Source of the DNA: Eutypa lata
Lineage: Eukaryota > Ascomycota > Sordariomycetes > Xylariales > Diatrypaceae
NCBI GenBank assembly: GCA_022661535.1
Contig: JAKULF010000009.1
Location: 868,001-932,000 of the forward strand
DNA length: 64,000 nt
Reading direction: 5' to 3'
Positions 36,728 through 47,000 of this stretch are shown here, in pieces; the first letter of the stretch is position 1, and every line of letters begins with the position of its first letter. The notes below the pieces were generated by a model. The model ran no database searches, was not told the DNA's origin, and worked only from the letters and a program-made list of their open reading frames with translations. The translations under genes were made by a program, and so were the position numbers.

Positions 36728-37570
36728 ATGCAGATGAACTCAACCCTCACTCTCGCTACCGCTCCCAGCCAGGTGTCCGTGTACCCCATGGAGTCTCCAA
36801 TGGCTCCCTTCTTCCAGCCTTACGAAGTCATCGCCCATGACGCTGTTACGCCGTTCGCGGAGATGGTGCATACCGGCGCCATCGGAAACGCTATCACAAA
36901 ACTCAAGCCGTTTTTTCACATCGCTTACGGCTGCTAGTCTTATCCGGCCGTTGACGCCGATAAAAACACCAGGTAAAACGTCCGGCGTGTACGCGTTTGG
37001 GTGAGCGGGTCGGCAAAATCCATCATATATGAATAATTGACAATTTTCTTTCTTTTTGCTTTGCTTAGCGGTGGCCTTCAAGACACGGGCAGCTCGACGG
37101 GCGGGTGCAATGACGAGTCCATGGGGCAGACGTACGTGCGGGCGAACGAGCGCAGCGACGGGAAGCTGGCGATCATCTACGCGTGGTACATGCCCAAGGA
37201 CATGCCGACCGACGGGGTGTCGACGGGCTTGTACCGGCACGATTGGGAGAACGTGGTGGTGTTCGCGGACAGCCCGACGGCGGACAGCGGCGCCAGCCTC
37301 GTGAACGCCGCCGCCTCGGGCCACGGCGAGTACAAGACCGACGCGCCTTAACGCATAGGCGATGGCCCGAAGGTCGAGTACTTCATTAACTTCCCCACTA
37401 ACCACGAGCTCCAGTTCACCGACACCTTCGGCCGTAACCTCGCCCTCGTCGACTGGGACGCCATCCCCCAGGCCGCGCGCGACGGCCTGGCCGCCGCCGA
37501 CTTCGGCTGCGCCACCGTGCCCTTCAAGGACGATACCTTCGACGGCAACCTGGACAAGGCTTCTTCCTAA
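36728..37570 (+). pseudogene. NPP1/NLP (necrosis- and ethylene-inducing-like) gene, two premature stops
   Basis: Two exons separated by a 96-bp intron encode an NPP1-family protein. Visible family features are H-D-A-V-x-P-F early in exon 1, a K-P-F-F-H-I-A-Y-G-C block, and in exon 2 the cysteine block G-G-C-N-D and the R-H-D-W-E core of the NLP heptapeptide; the position before the R holds Tyr instead of the usual His. Two cysteines suit a type-1 NLP. In-frame stops occur at 36935-36937 (TAG, end of the conserved cysteine block) and 37349-37351 (TAA); coding resumes in frame after each, up to the TAA at 37568-37570. Each stop could arise from one C-to-T change at CpA, the RIP signature, and the gene begins only about 90 bp from a RIP block. 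No clear signal peptide is visible, unlike active secreted NLPs. As it stands it is non-functional. Confidence 0.85.
36973..37068 (+). other. Intron of the NLP pseudogene
   Basis: The GT at 36973-36974 (GTAAAAC) and AG at 37067-37068 follow a pyrimidine-rich tract. Removing it keeps both exons in one frame and rejoins a conserved NPP1 segment (phase 2). The length of 96 bp is typical for filamentous fungi. Confidence 0.75.
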
Positions 37571-37997
37571 ATGGATTAGGTGAGGTTAGATTGGATTGGA
37601 TTGGATTGGATTTTAAGTTGTATTCCTTTTTGGTAGGAAATAACTCGTCTTTAAAGCTTGGATGTGAAGAAGGATATAAAGGGAGGTTGCCTTGGACGGC
37701 GATGATGCTTGGTGATCTGTGTGTAGAGTAAACTTCGTAGTATAAAGTATTTAAAAACGTGATGCTTAAAAGACACGATGCAACCATTGGAAACCTGCTT
37801 TTAATATATATGCGTTTTTTAATAAATAACTTTAACAAATTGCGACGGTCTTTTTTATTTTGATTTATTTTAAATTTACTTTTAAATTTAATTTACTTAA
37901 TTTAGTTTATAATCTCAGAATATAAAAAAAAAACATTAAATTTTACATGTTACAAAATTACAACCCCTTTATATTATAGAACCGAGTGGATGTTGTA
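37571..37997. other. Intergenic region, AT-rich toward the HET gene
   Basis: About 430 bp between convergent loci: the NLP pseudogene (+) and the large HET gene (-). It contains a short (ATTGG)n run. The part from 37790 to 37990 is AT-rich but still has CpA, so it is not clearly RIP-mutated. Confidence 0.5.
37590..37612 (+). repeat. ATTGG pentanucleotide run
   Basis: Four and a half tandem ATTGG units directly 3' of the NLP pseudogene stop codon. Confidence 0.8.
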
Positions 37998-40496
37998 TTA
38001 TAAAATCACCCACCTTACTTTGGAGCATAAAGGGATCTTTGCTGGCTCATATGTGATGATACGACCGATTTTCAAAAGGTACCGCCGCCCAAGTACCGTA
38101 GTGCGCGGCCCATGGAGAAGAACACCATATTGCCTGTAGTGATCTTTGTAGAGCATAACAGCATACAAAATGCCATTTTCCCCAGCAATCTCGCCTAGCT
38201 TTTCTCCTAGGCGTAGTGTGTGAGCCGTATGTCTCCCATCGTGATCCATCCATGCCAAGACTGCTTCTCTGGTGATATTGGTGTCTTTACTACAAGCTAA
38301 TATTCCCGCAAAACGTACTTTGAGGGTGCCGTCAGCTCTGATTTTCCAGGAAGCGATCGACGGGTCGTCAACAGATTCGATTCTCACACCTTCTGGTTGA
38401 ATTGTTCTATCAGTGAACCATCCTACCTCTCGGGTAAAAGGCATCATACTTCCGGCGACCTTCCGCCGAATCAGCCCCCAAGTCGACACGCGTTTCTTTT
38501 CATACCACTGCCCGTCTAAGAACAAAGCACCGTATTTTTGAAATGTTTCTTCCAAAAATTCTAGAGGGTACATTCCATAGACGAGATTATCTCTCCGCAA
38601 TCGGCCCGGCTCTTTCCTATCTAGTCGCCTTGAATACCAATCCGTCACCCCAATGGCTGACATAATGGCTGGGGCACGACTACCAGTACATTGCCTGATG
38701 TTAGCATTGATGAAGATCCTCGAAGGAGAACGACCGAGTAATATCGTGGGCAATCCAGTCAGTGTCATTAAGTGAACAAGGTTCGAGGCCCCCAGGGGTA
38801 TAGACATATCGCCATACCCTATGCCCCTACCTTTAACCATTAGTGCGTGCGAGTAATCCTCCGGGTCGGAAATCGACGCTTCTGCGGGCCCATTTGACGT
38901 GATATATGACAATGCCTTATGCAACATCGCCATTAATGCCGAAAGAGTTACGGCATACCCTGCCCTATCCTCCAGGCGAGCCCAGTTTTTAGAATACAAT
39001 TCCAGATTTGGGCACAGCACGGCCTCTTGAAGCGTCCACAATGAAGAGAACCAACTAATAGGCAACGGGAGAGTCCGAGCGTTGTTGGCATCCGCAACCT
39101 CGGCTGAGATTATTGCTGGCAAAGGCATTAACTCCACGTGCCTGTCCGCTGCTTCCGAAGCACGACTTAACGATTCTTTCCCGACAGAAAGCTCGGCCGT
39201 AAACTTTGTAGTATTTGAAAAGTACTTGACCCCCATCCAATCCATAGCGGCTTGAACACCAGTCCATGAGTCCACATCGTGAAGCCAGGCGATACAAGCA
39301 GCGGATCCTTGAAAAATAATAGTTTGCCTGGATATTTCAAAGTCTCTCAATGCAGGATTATCTTGAGGTATACAAAACAAATCAAACCAGATGTACCGTA
39401 TTCCCAACTGCCCTAATAAGCGCGGTAGATCTCGCACATCATAAAGGCTATTCTCTGGAACATTCCATGGGACGCCAGGTAATGTTGCAGAGGAAGCAAG
39501 TCTCCATCGGCCCCAAGTATGACTTATGCAAGTGTATTCGTGAGAAAAACAAGCGGGTACTGTTAATGTCGCTCGGGCTATAGTGTCCCAAAGGTATGTA
39601 GGCGTCTGTTTATTTCTGAGAACGTTCCACGTGGTATTATTCCAGCAGATTCTGGGATATAAGGCTGCACACTGAAGCCTGTCAGGATAGAGAGTAGTAT
39701 AGGCGAGTCTTTGAGATATCGCGTGTAGTATAGCATCATGGCGTAATTGTTGGAGATGAAACAGGTAATCGTAGCTTATATATGGCTCCCACCCCTGTGG
39801 ATTGAATTCTCGAATGAACAGTAAGAAGCAATAAGAATGGTAAAGAGAGTGAGCCACCATATTAGACGATGAAGAACTAAGCGAGGCGATAGGAAGTAAG
39901 TCAACTAGTTCCAGACGATCTTGAATGAACATCCTAGCAGAGCTAGCGAATTTTGGGGGGGCATAGTGTGAACACCACCAATCTTCCAGAATTTTGTAAG
40001 AAGACAACTGCGTATCCGAGAGACAATGCCTAAAGGGTTTATTGGCATATTCCCCTGCCCCGCTTTGGATGGTTTGGTTGTATGTGTCCCGGAATCGGTG
40101 CCAATTCGTCCAAGTAGCTTTCCAAGTGTAAAGCCTGTCTTGCGAATGCACACCCGTATATCTATCTAAATGCACAGAAAGGGGACAGATATTCCAGAGA
40201 TTGTCTTTCATCGGCTGATATAGCTCGGCACGCCGCGAAATTTCATCATTTCTGAAGTCTTCAATGCTCTGCTGCCAAGGAAGGCGGTTAGAACCCCGCT
40301 GTTGGTCTATCAAGGCATCGTACGCGGACCAGGAAATAGCCCATACGTCATCATATTCCGGGCTATATTTATATGAGGCCTGAAGACTTGGTTGTTGCGA
40401 GGCCTCGAAATGTTCATGCCACCGTTCTAGGTTAGCCAAAATCTGAACGGCCGGATCTGATATCCCAAGAGCTAAGTGGTCTGGCTCGCGGTTCAT
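37998..40496 (-). CDS. Large HET-domain protein, family A, copy 3 (832 aa)
   Basis: A single uninterrupted exon from the ATG at 40496-40494. HET domain: YTCISHTWGRWR (321-332), YIWFDLFCIPQD (368-379), ISRQTIIF (388-395), IAWLHDV (402-408), WFSSLWTLQE (482-491). About 320 residues precede it, ending in TYLWD (300-304), the same pre-HET motif as in the two copies at 2389 and 5997. Family-A C-terminal blocks are present in more diverged form: R-A-P-A-I-M-S-A-I-G-V-T-D-W, MYPLEFLEE, G-S-M-M-P-F, D-D-P-S-I-A-S-W, and terminal VRWVIL. It lies 30 kb from its paralogues on the other side of RIP block 2, which implies an old dispersal. Function is inferred from the HET domain. No lesions. Confidence 0.92.
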   Translation of the reverse strand: MNREPDHLALGISDPAVQILANLERWHEHFEASQQPSLQASYKYSPEYDDVWAISWSAYDALIDQQRGSNRLPWQQSIEDFRNDEISRRAELYQPMKDNLWNICPLSVHLDRYTGVHSQDRLYTWKATWTNWHRFRDTYNQTIQSGAGEYANKPFRHCLSDTQLSSYKILEDWWCSHYAPPKFASSARMFIQDRLELVDLLPIASLSSSSSNMVAHSLYHSYCFLLFIREFNPQGWEPYISYDYLFHLQQLRHDAILHAISQRLAYTTLYPDRLQCAALYPRICWNNTTWNVLRNKQTPTYLWDTIARATLTVPACFSHEYTCISHTWGRWRLASSATLPGVPWNVPENSLYDVRDLPRLLGQLGIRYIWFDLFCIPQDNPALRDFEISRQTIIFQGSAACIAWLHDVDSWTGVQAAMDWMGVKYFSNTTKFTAELSVGKESLSRASEAADRHVELMPLPAIISAEVADANNARTLPLPISWFSSLWTLQEAVLCPNLELYSKNWARLEDRAGYAVTLSALMAMLHKALSYITSNGPAEASISDPEDYSHALMVKGRGIGYGDMSIPLGASNLVHLMTLTGLPTILLGRSPSRIFINANIRQCTGSRAPAIMSAIGVTDWYSRRLDRKEPGRLRRDNLVYGMYPLEFLEETFQKYGALFLDGQWYEKKRVSTWGLIRRKVAGSMMPFTREVGWFTDRTIQPEGVRIESVDDPSIASWKIRADGTLKVRFAGILACSKDTNITREAVLAWMDHDGRHTAHTLRLGEKLGEIAGENGILYAVMLYKDHYRQYGVLLHGPRTTVLGRRYLLKIGRIITYEPAKIPLCSKVRWVIL

Positions 40497-41346
40497 TTCG
40501 ACTCTTTCGATAGCAAGTGATGTTATCGCAAAAACGGAACCGTTATTGCTCCAGTGGCAATAACGCTATATATGCTGCTGCGACAGATGTTCTACACATT
40601 TAGCTTTTGAATTGTAAAATGGTCGCTGCGAATCCTACCTCTAGAACATATAAGGTGGATTCACCTTGATTTCGGTTCTTGCACCAAGGGCGTGTAGGTA
40701 CGAAGCCACCCGAATTTGAATTAGTTCTGGACAATACCCATTAGCTTTATTGCACGAAGCTGTTGCGGATATGGGGAGATGCCGACGGTATGCCGAGTAA
40801 TAGGATGGGGTGATAAGGCATCCAGGCGGTGCTTGCACGCATATTCAAATAGGTTCAGTGGCCATATAGAACTCGCCCCACTGTCCAATATGCTAGTCGT
40901 CGATGCAGTATGGTGCGACCTACTGCATTCCATGTGTAATGCCTGCAGGTAGCTCAATTCTTACCCCTCTTAGTCGGGGGCATAGCCCGCGAAAAACACA
41001 TCAGTGTTGACAATCGATCTGGTTATTGGGTATAGGCATGTTCCGTAGAGGTCGAGCCCGGTCGAAATAATTCGATGCAGATCTATTAGCTTGATTACGA
41101 TGTTTAAGGGAGCTTGATGTATCAATTCGCCTATGAACTTCCAGTTACTGGGATTCCCCTTGATAGGATTAGTGCAGTTCCGTAGGAATCCTTTGTGTAT
41201 AGAAAAGCTCCGACCCCCCAATACAAAGAGAATTCCCTCGGGTACCTGTTCCCGAGCACCATTGGCTTGGTCAGATTATAATAACTACGGTTATGCTCGG
41301 TTCATGGGGACTTCATCTGTCATTACATTCACTCCTCGTCCTCACC
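40497..41346. other. Divergent intergenic region
   Basis: 850 bp between two divergent HET genes, so it contains both promoters. Several short frames exist on the minus strand (for example 40641-40838, 40970-41221), but none looks like a protein. Confidence 0.5.
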
Positions 41347-43074
41347 ATGCCCCGTGACAAAAGGAGGACCTTGGCTCAAACTAGGCATGCGAGACGCGGC
41401 CGAAGTATCTTCCTCTGGAATGACGTGGAGCCGCAGTGGCCGAGGAGATTACTGCACATCCCGTCGATGACCTCGGTGGAGTGGCGGGATGGCAACACGT
41501 ACGGCCCCAACGACGAGAGGGAACCAAACTACAGCATCCTCACCTACACGTGGGGACGGTGGCCAGCACCTGGCGGTCCTCATATCCCGGTATCGGGCAC
41601 AACGTGGGCCATACCGGCGGTGGACGAGGGCAAGTTCACCGTCGCGAGTTTTAAGAAGGTAATCAACAAGATGGGGCAAGACTACGACTTTGCATGGATC
41701 GATGCCGTCTGTATCGACCAAGAGAATTACGACGTGAAGATGGATGAAATCGGCAAACAGGTCGGCATCTTCGCCAATGCATCCGAAGTCTACGTGTGGC
41801 TTTGGAGTCTCCCCTCTGCCCGGTTGCAGGACGTCTATGATAATATCATGCATTGCGGTGCCTCCCTGGAAAAGGGCAGGGGCACCTTCCGCCAGTCACC
41901 TCAGATGGCTTCATCATCTGCCACATACGATGATACAGCGCCTTACAATGCTCATCAGGAGGACGGGGATGCCCTCGACCGGATTCCCCATGCCATTTTA
42001 TCATCTCTAGAGGTGTCAATCAATACCCTTTTGGGTGATCCGTGGTTCTCTTCACTCTGGACTCTACAGGAAGGCATGCTGAGGAAAGACGCCATCTTTC
42101 TGTCGCAAGATGCCGAGTGTGTACACCATCGCGTTGGCCTCGCAAATCCCGAGGCAGAGATGTTCACCCTCGCCAGAACCTTCTCCACCATCCGGACGGC
42201 TCTAGAATCCTACGACCGGCGATCCACAGAGCCCTCGTACATGGACCTTGTCGGCTCCATCGTCGAAGCCGTTAAGCGGAGTGGGTACCCGGCAAGTACC
42301 CTTGCCAACAATCCAAATATACAATGGGCCGCGGCAAAATTCAGAAACGCCACAAATGCTGAGGACAGGATATACGGCATCATGGCGTTATACGACATTC
42401 AGGTTGGCGATGCCTCACCGAACGTGCTCAAGCGCAATAATCCCTCCCTTTCGGAACTCGAAAGGGAATTCGTCATCGCTCTCAATGCCAAGTCACCTCT
42501 CTTGGGGCAACTTTTCGTCCACACAGGCCCGGAGCGTCCTCGTGGAAAATCCTGGGAAATCTCGCGAGATATCAGGGTGCCCCATAACCTCGCCATGTGG
42601 GACAAACAGGAATTCGTCGACTCTTGTTCGATTATCGGCATGTCAACGGGGCCTGCGAAAGTTGAGGGCACTCTATGCTTTCTCAAAGATCTAAAGCGGC
42701 ACTGGGTGACATGTTTATATGAGACAGGGTTATCACCCACGGATTATCATATCGATGTCGTCCTGGACGAGTACATTCTGAAAGAGCACCCCGCCATTAT
42801 TGTCGCTCCGACCAATCATAACAGTCGCACTGCCGACCCTTTCGAGGCTACTTTTACCCTCATTGATACCACCTTGGAAGAGTTCGGAGAAGACGCTATT
42901 TCTGTGCTCGAGCTTGGGGGCGTGTCATTACATATCTACGGCTTGCTTCTCCTACACCCACCCAGTGATAGAAGCCAAGCTAAACGAGTTGGCATATGCA
43001 AGTGGGATCGATACCATGCGGTAAAATTTACAGAACCAGTTAGGGAAATCGTTTATACAGGATTACTTGAGTAG
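41347..43074 (+). CDS. HET-domain protein, family B, intact (575 aa)
   Basis: A single exon. The frame has an ATG at 41293 and another at 41347. The second is preferred for its context (caccATG) and because it gives a basic N-terminus rather than a short hydrophobic one; starting at 41293 would give 593 residues. Signature WPRRLLHIPSMTS at 31-43. HET domain about 62-243: YSILTYTWGRW (62-72), FAWIDAVCIDQ (115-125), MDEIGKQVGIF (132-142), VYVWL (148-152), DPWFSSLWTLQE (231-242). A linker of about 75 residues between the fourth and fifth motifs is longer than in the relatives and rich in Ser/Asp. Later blocks are E-D-R-I-Y-G-I-M-A-L-Y and C-terminal RVGICKWD. No lesions. Higher GC than the family-A genes. 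Role inferred from the domain. Confidence 0.92.
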   Translation: MPRDKRRTLAQTRHARRGRSIFLWNDVEPQWPRRLLHIPSMTSVEWRDGNTYGPNDEREPNYSILTYTWGRWPAPGGPHIPVSGTTWAIPAVDEGKFTVASFKKVINKMGQDYDFAWIDAVCIDQENYDVKMDEIGKQVGIFANASEVYVWLWSLPSARLQDVYDNIMHCGASLEKGRGTFRQSPQMASSSATYDDTAPYNAHQEDGDALDRIPHAILSSLEVSINTLLGDPWFSSLWTLQEGMLRKDAIFLSQDAECVHHRVGLANPEAEMFTLARTFSTIRTALESYDRRSTEPSYMDLVGSIVEAVKRSGYPASTLANNPNIQWAAAKFRNATNAEDRIYGIMALYDIQVGDASPNVLKRNNPSLSELEREFVIALNAKSPLLGQLFVHTGPERPRGKSWEISRDIRVPHNLAMWDKQEFVDSCSIIGMSTGPAKVEGTLCFLKDLKRHWVTCLYETGLSPTDYHIDVVLDEYILKEHPAIIVAPTNHNSRTADPFEATFTLIDTTLEEFGEDAISVLELGGVSLHIYGLLLLHPPSDRSQAKRVGICKWDRYHAVKFTEPVREIVYTGLLE

Positions 43075-43161
43075 TTATCTTGAATAACTTGAATTCAATT
43101 CACTCAATAACTGAACTCCCTTATAGCCTCTCATATGTTCCACTGGCATTTTCACCTACAG

Positions 43162-43446
43162 CTACGTATTCTCCAGTGACCCGACTGCATTTCGGCGCTT
43201 CATCTTCTGAAGATATTCCCTGCCCTCTTTAATATGATTGTGGTATGTGACACATAAGTCTACCCGAAGTGATTCCTTACAATGTGTTATGTGGCGAAAG
43301 AAGATCAGAGTCTGGCTTCCCGCGCCGGCAGCCTCCCCTGCGCAAGCCCCTTTACTGAAAGCCTCTGCAATCTTGGCCTCAGTTGTCGCCGCCTTGCTGA
43401 AGGAGGAATATCGAGCCTCATGCAGGCTGGCAAGTAACGCTACCAT
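43162..43446 (-). CDS. Hypothetical small protein (94 aa), doubtful
   Basis: A 94-residue frame from an ATG at 43446-43444, helical in appearance: an Ala-rich N-terminal half and a Lys/Arg-rich C-terminal half ending at 43162. I recognise no family. It sits between the 3' end of the HET gene at 41347 and RIP block 3; its 5' side is only about 40 bp from that block, so it may be the remnant of a longer gene or a chance frame. Confidence 0.25.
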   Translation of the reverse strand: MVALLASLHEARYSSFSKAATTEAKIAEAFSKGACAGEAAGAGSQTLIFFRHITHCKESLRVDLCVTYHNHIKEGREYLQKMKRRNAVGSLENT

Positions 43447-45124
43447 TGCAACGCCGTGGTAACCAAATGGTAGTTATCAAGCTTATAATGTAATTAATAT
43501 GGGATTTTTATATATTACGTAATTTATAACATAATGTATCGAAGTTATAATTATTAATTATTAAATATAATTTAAAAATTCGTTTTTAATAATTAATATA
43601 TATTTATATATAAAATATTAATATATAATTTATAAATATTATTATAATTTATAATTATACGAAAAAATAATCGTTAAGTTTTAAAATATTTAAATATTTA
43701 AATAATTTATAAAATTAATAACGAATATTTTATAACGAATATTTTTATAATAAATAATTTTATAATAAATAATTTATATTTAATTTTAATTTAATTTTTA
43801 TTAAATTTTAAATATTTATATAATAAATATAATATATTATATAAAGTAATTATTAACGTTTATTATAATTTATATAATCGATTATTATTTTATATATTAA
43901 GTTTTTATTTTTAATTATATTTTATATATTTATTAAATTTAATATAAAAATATAATTATAAACTTTTAATATTAACGAAAAAAAAGTTAATTTAATTTAA
44001 TAATTTTTAATTTTATAAATATTAAAAATATCTTTTTTTACGTTTTATTTAATAATTAATTATTATTATTATTAATTTTAAATCGATAATTTATTATATT
44101 AATTATATTAACTTAAATATAAATATACGATATATTTTTAATTATATTTTACGTATTAAGAATTTAATATTTAATATTATAATTAAAATATTATAAAAAT
44201 TATAAAATAAATTATAATTTAATAATTTAATAAAATAAAATTAAATAATTAAAATTTTAACGTTTTTTTAACTTTAAATAAATTATAATTAAATCGTTTC
44301 GATTAAGTTATTAAATCGTAAAATATATATTATAATAAATTTTAAAAATAAAAATCGTTAAATTAAATTAATAATTATTTTTATCTTTTAATAAAAATTA
44401 TATTTTTATTTTTATTAATTCGTAAATTTAATTAAACTTTATTAATTTTTACGATAACGAATTTAATTTTTATAATTAATTAACGATAATTATTTATTAA
44501 TTAATAAAAGTTTAAATCGTTAAATTAAAGTATTAATTATTTCGCGATTTAAACGCAGCGAAATTATTAAATCGACGATATTAATTTCGTTAAAAGTTAT
44601 TTTACTTAATTAATCGTCGTAAAGCTTAAACTTTAAAGTAAATAATAACGAATCGTTTAAAAACCTTTTATACGATTAAATTATAATTAAATCGACGTAA
44701 TAATACATTAAAAAAGTTAAGTTTATAAATAAATAAATTAAATTTAATAACGATATAACGCATTAAATTTAATAATTAATAAAATTTTATTAATTACGTT
44801 ATATCTTTTTTTTTTTAAAAATAATCGAAATTATATTATTAACGTTAAGTATTTATTATAAAAAAAACCTTAAGTATAATTTTTAAAAGTAATAAATTAA
44901 AAAGTAATAATCGTTAAAAAATTCGAACTTTTTTTTTAAAAAAAATAATTAAACTTTTAATTATTAAATTAAACGACTTTTAATAATTAATTAATTAAAA
45001 TATATATTAAAAGATTAAATATATAATTAAATATAAAATTAAAAAAAGTTAAAAAAATATATATTATTATTATAAATTTAAAAAGAAATAATTCGTTTTA
45101 ATTTAAAGTTTAAAAGTTTTATTA

Positions 45125-47000
45125 AATAAAGTTTATAATTATATAAAAAATTATATTATTTAAAAAAACGTTTAAAAAATAATTAACGAAAAAGAAAAAT
45201 ATAACGTTTAATTTTAAAGCTTTAACGTTAATTTATTATTTATAAAAAAAAGCGTTTTTAATATATATTCTTTACGAAAAAAATAAAAACGTTTCGTTTT
45301 TATAATAAAGTTTATTATTTATTATAAAATAAGTTTTTTCGTTATTAAATTAAATTAAATTTTATATAATTATAAATTAATTTTTATTTATTTTATTTTT
45401 AAAATTAATTTTAAATTTTATTTTTTTAATATTTTTAATATTTTTATTAAATTACGTCGGTTTTTTTATAAATCTTTTTTAATACTTTTTTAAATAAAGT
45501 TTCGATTTTTTATTTAAAAATAAAAAAGTTATAAATTAAATTTTTAAATATAAAAAGCGTTATTTTATAAATTAATTTTTTTTTTCGTTTTTTTAAAAAT
45601 ATAATTTTTTTAAATTCGATTTAACGAAAATAAATAAAAGTTTAATTTTAACGAAATATATTTATTTTTTAAATTTTATTTAAATTTTTAATAAAGTTAA
45701 AAAAATTATTTATTATTATAAAATAAATTCGTTATTAATAAAAAGTATTTTTTAATAATTTATTTAAGTTTTTTAATAAAAATATCGTTTTAAAAAGTTT
45801 TATTTAACTTTTTATAAAAGAATAAAATATAATATAATCGTTTTTTAATTTTTAAATTTTTAAATTTTTAAATTTATTTAATAAAATTCTTTAATTTTTT
45901 TTTAATTTTTAATTTTAAGTTTTCTTTTAATTATAAAACGATTAACGTTTTTTTAATAAAAAGCTTTTTTTTATAATATTTTTAATTAAATTATAAAAAT
46001 AATTATAAACGATTTTCGTATCGTTTTTAAAAGTTTATAAAAAAGCATTTAATTAATTTTTTCGTAAATAATTTTTAATATTTTTTTTATAAATATAATC
46101 TTTTTTAAATATATTTTTAAAAAGATAACTTTTAATGAAATTTATTATAAGAATTTAAATAACTTTTTATAATTAAAGCTTTATTAATAATATTTAATTT
46201 ATAATGTTAATAAATAAATAAAAAATTATTTTACGTTAATCTTTTTAATATTAAAAAGTTTTAATAAAAATATTTTAATTATTTTTAATATTTTTTAAAA
46301 GATTTACGATTTTAAAATTAAATTTTATATTTCTTAAAAGTTTATTATTTATTATTTAATAATTTAAAAAATAATTTAAGTTTTATAAAAAAGTATTTAT
46401 TTTTATTTAATAATTTTTAATAAATAAGATAAAATGTTAATATTATTAATATAAAACGTAATTAAAAATAAAAGTTAATTATTTAATATTTTTAACTTTT
46501 TTTTTTAATTTTATTTACGGCTTTAATAAAAAAGCGTTTTTTTTAATTATTAAGTTTTTTTTTAAATAAAAAAAAAGGATTTATAAAAAGTATTTTTATT
46601 ATTATAATAGGTTTTTTAATACGTAAGGATAATATAAACATATATTAAACCTTTTATTTAATTTACATTAACGTTATTTAAAGTTTTTATAAATTTAATA
46701 AATTAACTTTCGAAATTATACGTTAAGTTTTTATAAATTTAAAAAGCTTTTAAGTTTTTAAATAAAAAGATTTTAATTATTAATAAATCGAAATTGTTTT
46801 ATTAATTATTTAAGTTTTTATTTTTAATTATATTTTTTAATATAAAGATTATAATTATTTATAAACAAAAGTTAAAAATTTACGTTTTAAATAAAATATA
46901 TATAATATTTTTTAAAATAATAATAAAATCGTAATTTATATTCGAAAAATAATAATTAAAAAAGCGATTATTTATTATTTTTTGTTTATAATTTCGTTTA
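45125..47000 (+). repeat. Long direct repeat, copy 1
   Basis: Colinear with 62113-64000 over at least 1.9 kb in the same orientation (offset about 16,990 bp). Both begin gtttataattatataaaaa and share ttacgaaaaaaataaaaacg-like words farther in. The first 130 bp also match 54207-54337. This looks like the 5' part of a transposable element, now RIP-mutated; the type cannot be assigned from the remaining sequence. Confidence 0.65.

Noticed and set aside
36740..37405. 221-codon minus-strand frame
   Set aside because: Antisense to the NLP pseudogene and crosses its intron; a consequence of GC-rich codons on the other strand.
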